A stretch of 64,000 bases of DNA, from assembly GCA_045580305.1 (NCBI GenBank), contig JAZNNQ010000001.1, positions 62,001-126,000 of the forward strand, read 5' to 3'. The stretch is from RGIG7332 sp045580305 (lineage in GTDB: Bacteria; Bacillota; Clostridia; Oscillospirales; JAAYXM01). How positions within the stretch are numbered: the stretch's first letter is position 1; each line of letters begins with the position of its first letter. Below the pieces are notes generated by a model, which was not told the DNA's origin, searched no databases, and was given only the letters and a program-made list of their open reading frames with translations. Position numbers and translations under genes: made by a program. Positions 61,993 through 64,000 of the stretch are shown one piece after another.

Positions 61993-62037
61993 AAAGAAGC
62001 GAACAATTTAGATGTCATCTAAATTGTTCGCTTCTTT
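61993..62037 (+). terminator. Perfect 22-bp palindrome after block A
   Basis: AAAGAAGCGAACAATTTAGATG and its exact complement separated by one base. It starts at the base after the degenerate tRNA tail, in the same position as the terminator behind the real tRNA. It can act as a terminator (right arm ends CTTCTTTC). Confidence 0.75.
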
Positions 62038-62150
62038 CAATGGTTTGAGGGCTTTTTCAAAAAAGCAGTTTTGAAACAAAAGGGTAGATGTCAAGCGGTT
62101 TTGAACCAGACTTGAACTGAGGACAAAATTTAATCTGTTTAAATCTTATA

Positions 62151-62183
62151 AAATGCTATCATTTGAGATTGATAGCATTTTTT
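62151..62183 (+). terminator. Terminator-like hairpin
   Basis: AAATGCTATC / GATAGCATTT, 10-bp stem with a 10-nt loop, then TTTAT. Confidence 0.78.
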
Positions 62184-62186
62184 ATA

Positions 62187-62215
62187 TTGCAATAATTTCC
62201 TTAATGTGTTATACT
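62187..62215 (+). promoter_or_regulatory. Sigma-A promoter for the cargo gene
   Basis: TTGCAA, 17 bp, TATACT, about 200 bp before the coding start. Confidence 0.7.
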
Positions 62216-62361
62216 ATATTCGCGACATAAATCTTAATATTTGACTTATCTCATATAAGTGTGTATTTTTTTACCTTTTGGTAAAAATGCATGCTCTATT
62301 TTCGCATACTTGTATGAGATGTCGAGATTTGTGTCGCAGCAAACGGAGTTGTGCATTTTTC

Positions 62362-62391
62362 AGTGCGTAGCTTCGGCTGCGCACTTTTTTG
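62362..62391 (+). terminator. Leader terminator/attenuator before the cargo gene
   Basis: AGTGCGTAGC pairs with GCTGCGCACT around a TTCG tetraloop, followed by six T. It ends 3 nt before the GAGGAGG ribosome site, inside the predicted transcript, so expression must depend on read-through or antitermination. Confidence 0.8.
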
Positions 62392-62412
62392 TCGAGGAGG
62401 ATATGATGAATA

Positions 62413-63360
62413 ATGGAAATTAAGGAAAAATCTAAAAATGAACAGATTGATAATCTAACGGAAGAAACAGAGAGCACTTTTAAGGAAATAAAAAAATCGT
62501 TGGTTACAGGTGCAATAATTATTTTATGTTTCCTTGTGTTGTTTTGCGGATACGCTTTAATTAAAAATAACATAAAAAACACTGATGAAACATACCAAAA
62601 TATGGAAGAACAGACTGAACAATATATAGATAATGAGCCACTTCTTGAAAAAATGTATCCCGAAAGCATAATTGTTGAAAAAGGGGATGATTTTATATTA
62701 GAATATTGGCCTAAAAACGTTAAGGAACCCTTTTGTAGATGTCGTGAAATAACAGAAACAGGAGAGTTGGATTGGTCAAATGATATAACGGTTAAGGGTT
62801 ATTGGGATCCAGTACGAGGTTATTCACCACACAACGAAGAACAAGGCTTTCAAACATTTGTTGCACGAGAGGTTGGAACATTTTACATATGTGACCCAGA
62901 CCAAGAAAAGAACCTATGCAAGGTAACTGTTGTCGAGAAAACAATGGAAGAAAAAGAAGAAATCCAGAATGATGTCAATACTCAAAAAAACTCTGTTAAT
63001 GATAATAAAGCGGAGTGCGAAATAATTGTCAAAAATAATTTACCTGAAGAATTTAAATATACTTCTTCGTTTGGTAAATGGTATTCTTCTTGTAAAGTGC
63101 ATAAGGCAGATGTTATTCAAAAAAACGGAAGCGTTCTTATTCAACTTTTATGTGAGAAAACATTTGATGAAAAAAACGGGGCTTCTGCTAAATGTTATAT
63201 TGTTTGGAAATTATATGATGACCAAAATATAGTGGTTGATTCCGGACGTGTATCTAAGCATAATATTTCTGTCAATGAAATGTTTACAGAAACAATTTAT
63301 ATATTTAAAGATCTTGCTCCTAAAAAATACATTTTAGAATTTTCAGAATTGCAATTATGA
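62413..63360 (+). CDS. Membrane-anchored extracytoplasmic protein, unknown, tRNA-island cargo
   Basis: A 315-aa protein not recognised as any family. Residues 1-34 are charged and cytoplasmic, residues about 35-55 form one membrane helix (AIIILCFLVLFCGYALI), and the rest lies outside. Two probable beta-rich modules are separated by a polar coil: about 80-180 (ESIIVEKGDDFILEYWPKN..., EVGTFYICDP) and about 205-315 (CEIIVKNNLPEEF..., IVWKLYDDQNIV). The second resembles an Ig-like or FxLYD-type domain in its strand pattern only. The gene is visibly AT-richer than the core genes. The GAGGAGG site is 12 nt from this ATG but 5 nt from ATG 62406, which opens a five-codon frame ending at 62423. It lies between the two 152-bp tRNA-linked blocks. 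Confidence 0.8.
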   Translation: MEIKEKSKNEQIDNLTEETESTFKEIKKSLVTGAIIILCFLVLFCGYALIKNNIKNTDETYQNMEEQTEQYIDNEPLLEKMYPESIIVEKGDDFILEYWPKNVKEPFCRCREITETGELDWSNDITVKGYWDPVRGYSPHNEEQGFQTFVAREVGTFYICDPDQEKNLCKVTVVEKTMEEKEEIQNDVNTQKNSVNDNKAECEIIVKNNLPEEFKYTSSFGKWYSSCKVHKADVIQKNGSVLIQLLCEKTFDEKNGASAKCYIVWKLYDDQNIVVDSGRVSKHNISVNEMFTETIYIFKDLAPKKYILEFSELQL

Positions 63361-63390
63361 CTTCACCTGTCATCTAAACCATTCGGCTCT

Positions 63391-63542
63391 GCCAAAACAA
63401 ATAAGCACACCACATTGTGGTGTGTTTATTTGTTTTGTAGTTAGATTTGAAGGATTCGAAAGGCGGCTCTTAACAAAGTGCCGGTGGCACTTTGTAACCG
63501 ACGTGGCTTTTCCACAGAAAAGGAATCCTAGTCCGGCTGCCA
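63391..63542 (+). repeat. 152-bp tRNA-linked block, copy B (att-like)
   Basis: Same length as copy A and identical except at three positions. Its final 20 nt (63523-63542) match the tRNA-Gln 3' end exactly, CCA included. It lies 1550 bp downstream of copy A. Within it GGATTC can pair with GAATCC of the tail, enclosing the two internal hairpins. Confidence 0.9.
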
Positions 63543-63546
63543 TTAG

Positions 63547-63575
63547 AAGAGCAAGTCGTATGACTTGCTCTTTTG
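63547..63575 (+). terminator. Terminator after block B
   Basis: AAGAGCAAGTC / GACTTGCTCTT, 11-bp stem with GTAT loop, then TTG. It is the third different terminator to follow a tRNA-Gln 3' tail in this region. Confidence 0.85.
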
Positions 63576-63807
63576 TATTTGTGTCCGTATGAGAAAATAT
63601 TATTATAAGTATGTTGCGCCTTCGGTACAAATACACCTTGAATATGCAGTTTTTGATTTTTGCGGATAATTTGATTAAATACAACGCCTAAAGAGACTGT
63701 TTTGCAAAAAAGCAAGCGCTACTTGACAATGTTCCAAAAGAATTTGGTTGATTTTTCCTCGCGAACTGCTAAAATGATATTATGAACTGAAAAAAGGAGG
63801 AACTTTT
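63576..63807 (+). other. Gene-free interval before the XRE regulator
   Basis: No coding region is supported. A promoter-like TTGATT (63748-63753), 16 bp, TAAAAT (63770-63775) lies 32 bp before the regulator start. Nothing else is recognised. Confidence 0.6.
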
Positions 63808-64000
63808 TTGTTAAGCGAAAATATCAAAAAATTTAGAAAATCAAATAATATGTCACAAGACGAATTGGCAGAAGAATTAGAAGTTACAAGACAGAGTGTC
63901 AGTTTGTGGGAAACAGGGCAGACACAGCCGTCTCTCGATAATATAGTTGCCTTGGCTAAATTATTTAATGTTTCTACTGATGATCTATTAACAGACGGTA
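63808..64000 (+). CDS. XRE family helix-turn-helix regulator, 5' part only
   Basis: The frame begins with TTG 63808, 7 nt after AAGGAGG, and runs off the window after 64 codons. The visible part is a complete HTH_3 domain: LSENIKKFRKSNNMSQDELAEEL, the recognition helix VTRQSVSLWETGQ, then PSLDNIVALAKLFNVSTDDLL. This is the arrangement of small cytoplasmic repressors. A C-terminal part may follow outside the window. Its place just beyond the tRNA-linked blocks fits either a chromosomal gene or the first gene of another integrated element. Confidence 0.9.
   Translation, partial: MLSENIKKFRKSNNMSQDELAEELEVTRQSVSLWETGQTQPSLDNIVALAKLFNVSTDDLLTDG

Larger units (their letters stand above)
62038..62412 (+). 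other. Gene-free interval with leader of the membrane protein gene
   Basis: No credible coding region. It contains a terminator hairpin (62151-62182), a promoter (62187-62215), a leader of about 190 nt and a second terminator hairpin (62362-62391) placed just before the ribosome site. The stretch 62038-62150 shows nothing recognisable apart from a TTTTTCAAAAAA inverted repeat. Confidence 0.7.

Noticed and set aside
61736..61993. Minus-strand open frame of 85 codons across the tRNA and block A, and a similar one at 63370-63684
   Set aside because: It is the antisense reading of the tRNA and of the structured repeat block, has no ribosome site, and its similarity between the two copies only reflects the DNA repeat.

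Overview
The window reads as chromosomal DNA of a low-to-moderate GC, Gram-positive Clostridia-type Firmicute, probably a gut Oscillospirales/Ruminococcaceae-like organism (an inference from gene content, not from a database match). Pointers are IreB, RemA, the CdaA/CdaR pair, a PASTA kinase with its PP2C phosphatase, a CwlD-like amidase, DUF5685 and DUF4358 proteins, a GlgD-containing glycogen cluster, strong AGGAGG ribosome sites and many TTGNNN-N17-TANNNT sigma-A promoters. Almost all of the window is core housekeeping DNA, densely packed, with many 1-4 bp start/stop overlaps. Clear accessory DNA appears only at the right end, beside a tRNA gene.

Layout. 1-3200 (+): 3' end of a PIG-L deacetylase gene, a 1-phosphofructokinase-type sugar kinase, NAD(P)HX epimerase and a nucleoside-hydrolase-like protein; a 50-bp palindromic repeat occurs twice here. 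3200-9100: minus-strand hinT and alaS, a plus-strand lipoprotein that looks like a solute-binding protein with its two lobes in reversed order, a DUF378 protein, then minus-strand NlpC/P60 hydrolase, a small unknown and ireB. 9200-16350 (+): ispD-ispF, DUF3343 plus a cysteine-desulfurase-like enzyme, cdaA-cdaR, an RseC-like protein, DUF5685, a DnaJ protein with a cysteine-rich tail and a membrane protein. 16350-31700 (+): yicC-remA-rpoZ, then priA-def-fmt-yugP-rsmB-rlmN-stp-prkC-rsgA-thiN-membrane protein-cwlD-radA, a long run for translation, RNA modification and envelope signalling. 31700-35100 (+): DUF4358 lipoprotein, MBOAT acyltransferase and DHHW protein, a likely O-acetylation unit. 35100-42850: gap (-), a degenerate histidine-kinase-like protein (+), tatD (-), a MATE transporter behind a possible attenuator, and hisS-aspS. 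42900-47700 (+): a four-gene Gld-type ABC export system. 47700-50800 (-): a small P-loop protein, pgi and a D,D-carboxypeptidase. 51000-61700 (+): a CAP-domain protein, then a complete glycogen operon glgB-glgC-glgD-glgA-glgP plus a GH13 hydrolase.

The right end (61700-64000) is different. A tRNA-Gln(CTG) gene is followed by two nearly identical 152-bp blocks, 1550 bp apart, each ending in a copy of the last 20 nt of the tRNA. Between them sits one AT-rich gene for a membrane-anchored extracytoplasmic protein behind its own promoter and leader terminator. This looks like the footprint of repeated site-specific integration at the tRNA 3' end. No integrase is visible. An XRE-type repressor gene begins at the window edge.

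No CRISPR array, rRNA, transposase, T-box or recognisable riboswitch was found. Glucose-6-phosphate isomerase, glyceraldehyde-3-phosphate dehydrogenase, the sugar kinase and the glycogen genes together describe a sugar-storing, glycolytic metabolism. CdaA, PrkC/Stp, IreB, the carboxypeptidase, the amidase and the NlpC protein describe cell-wall growth control.
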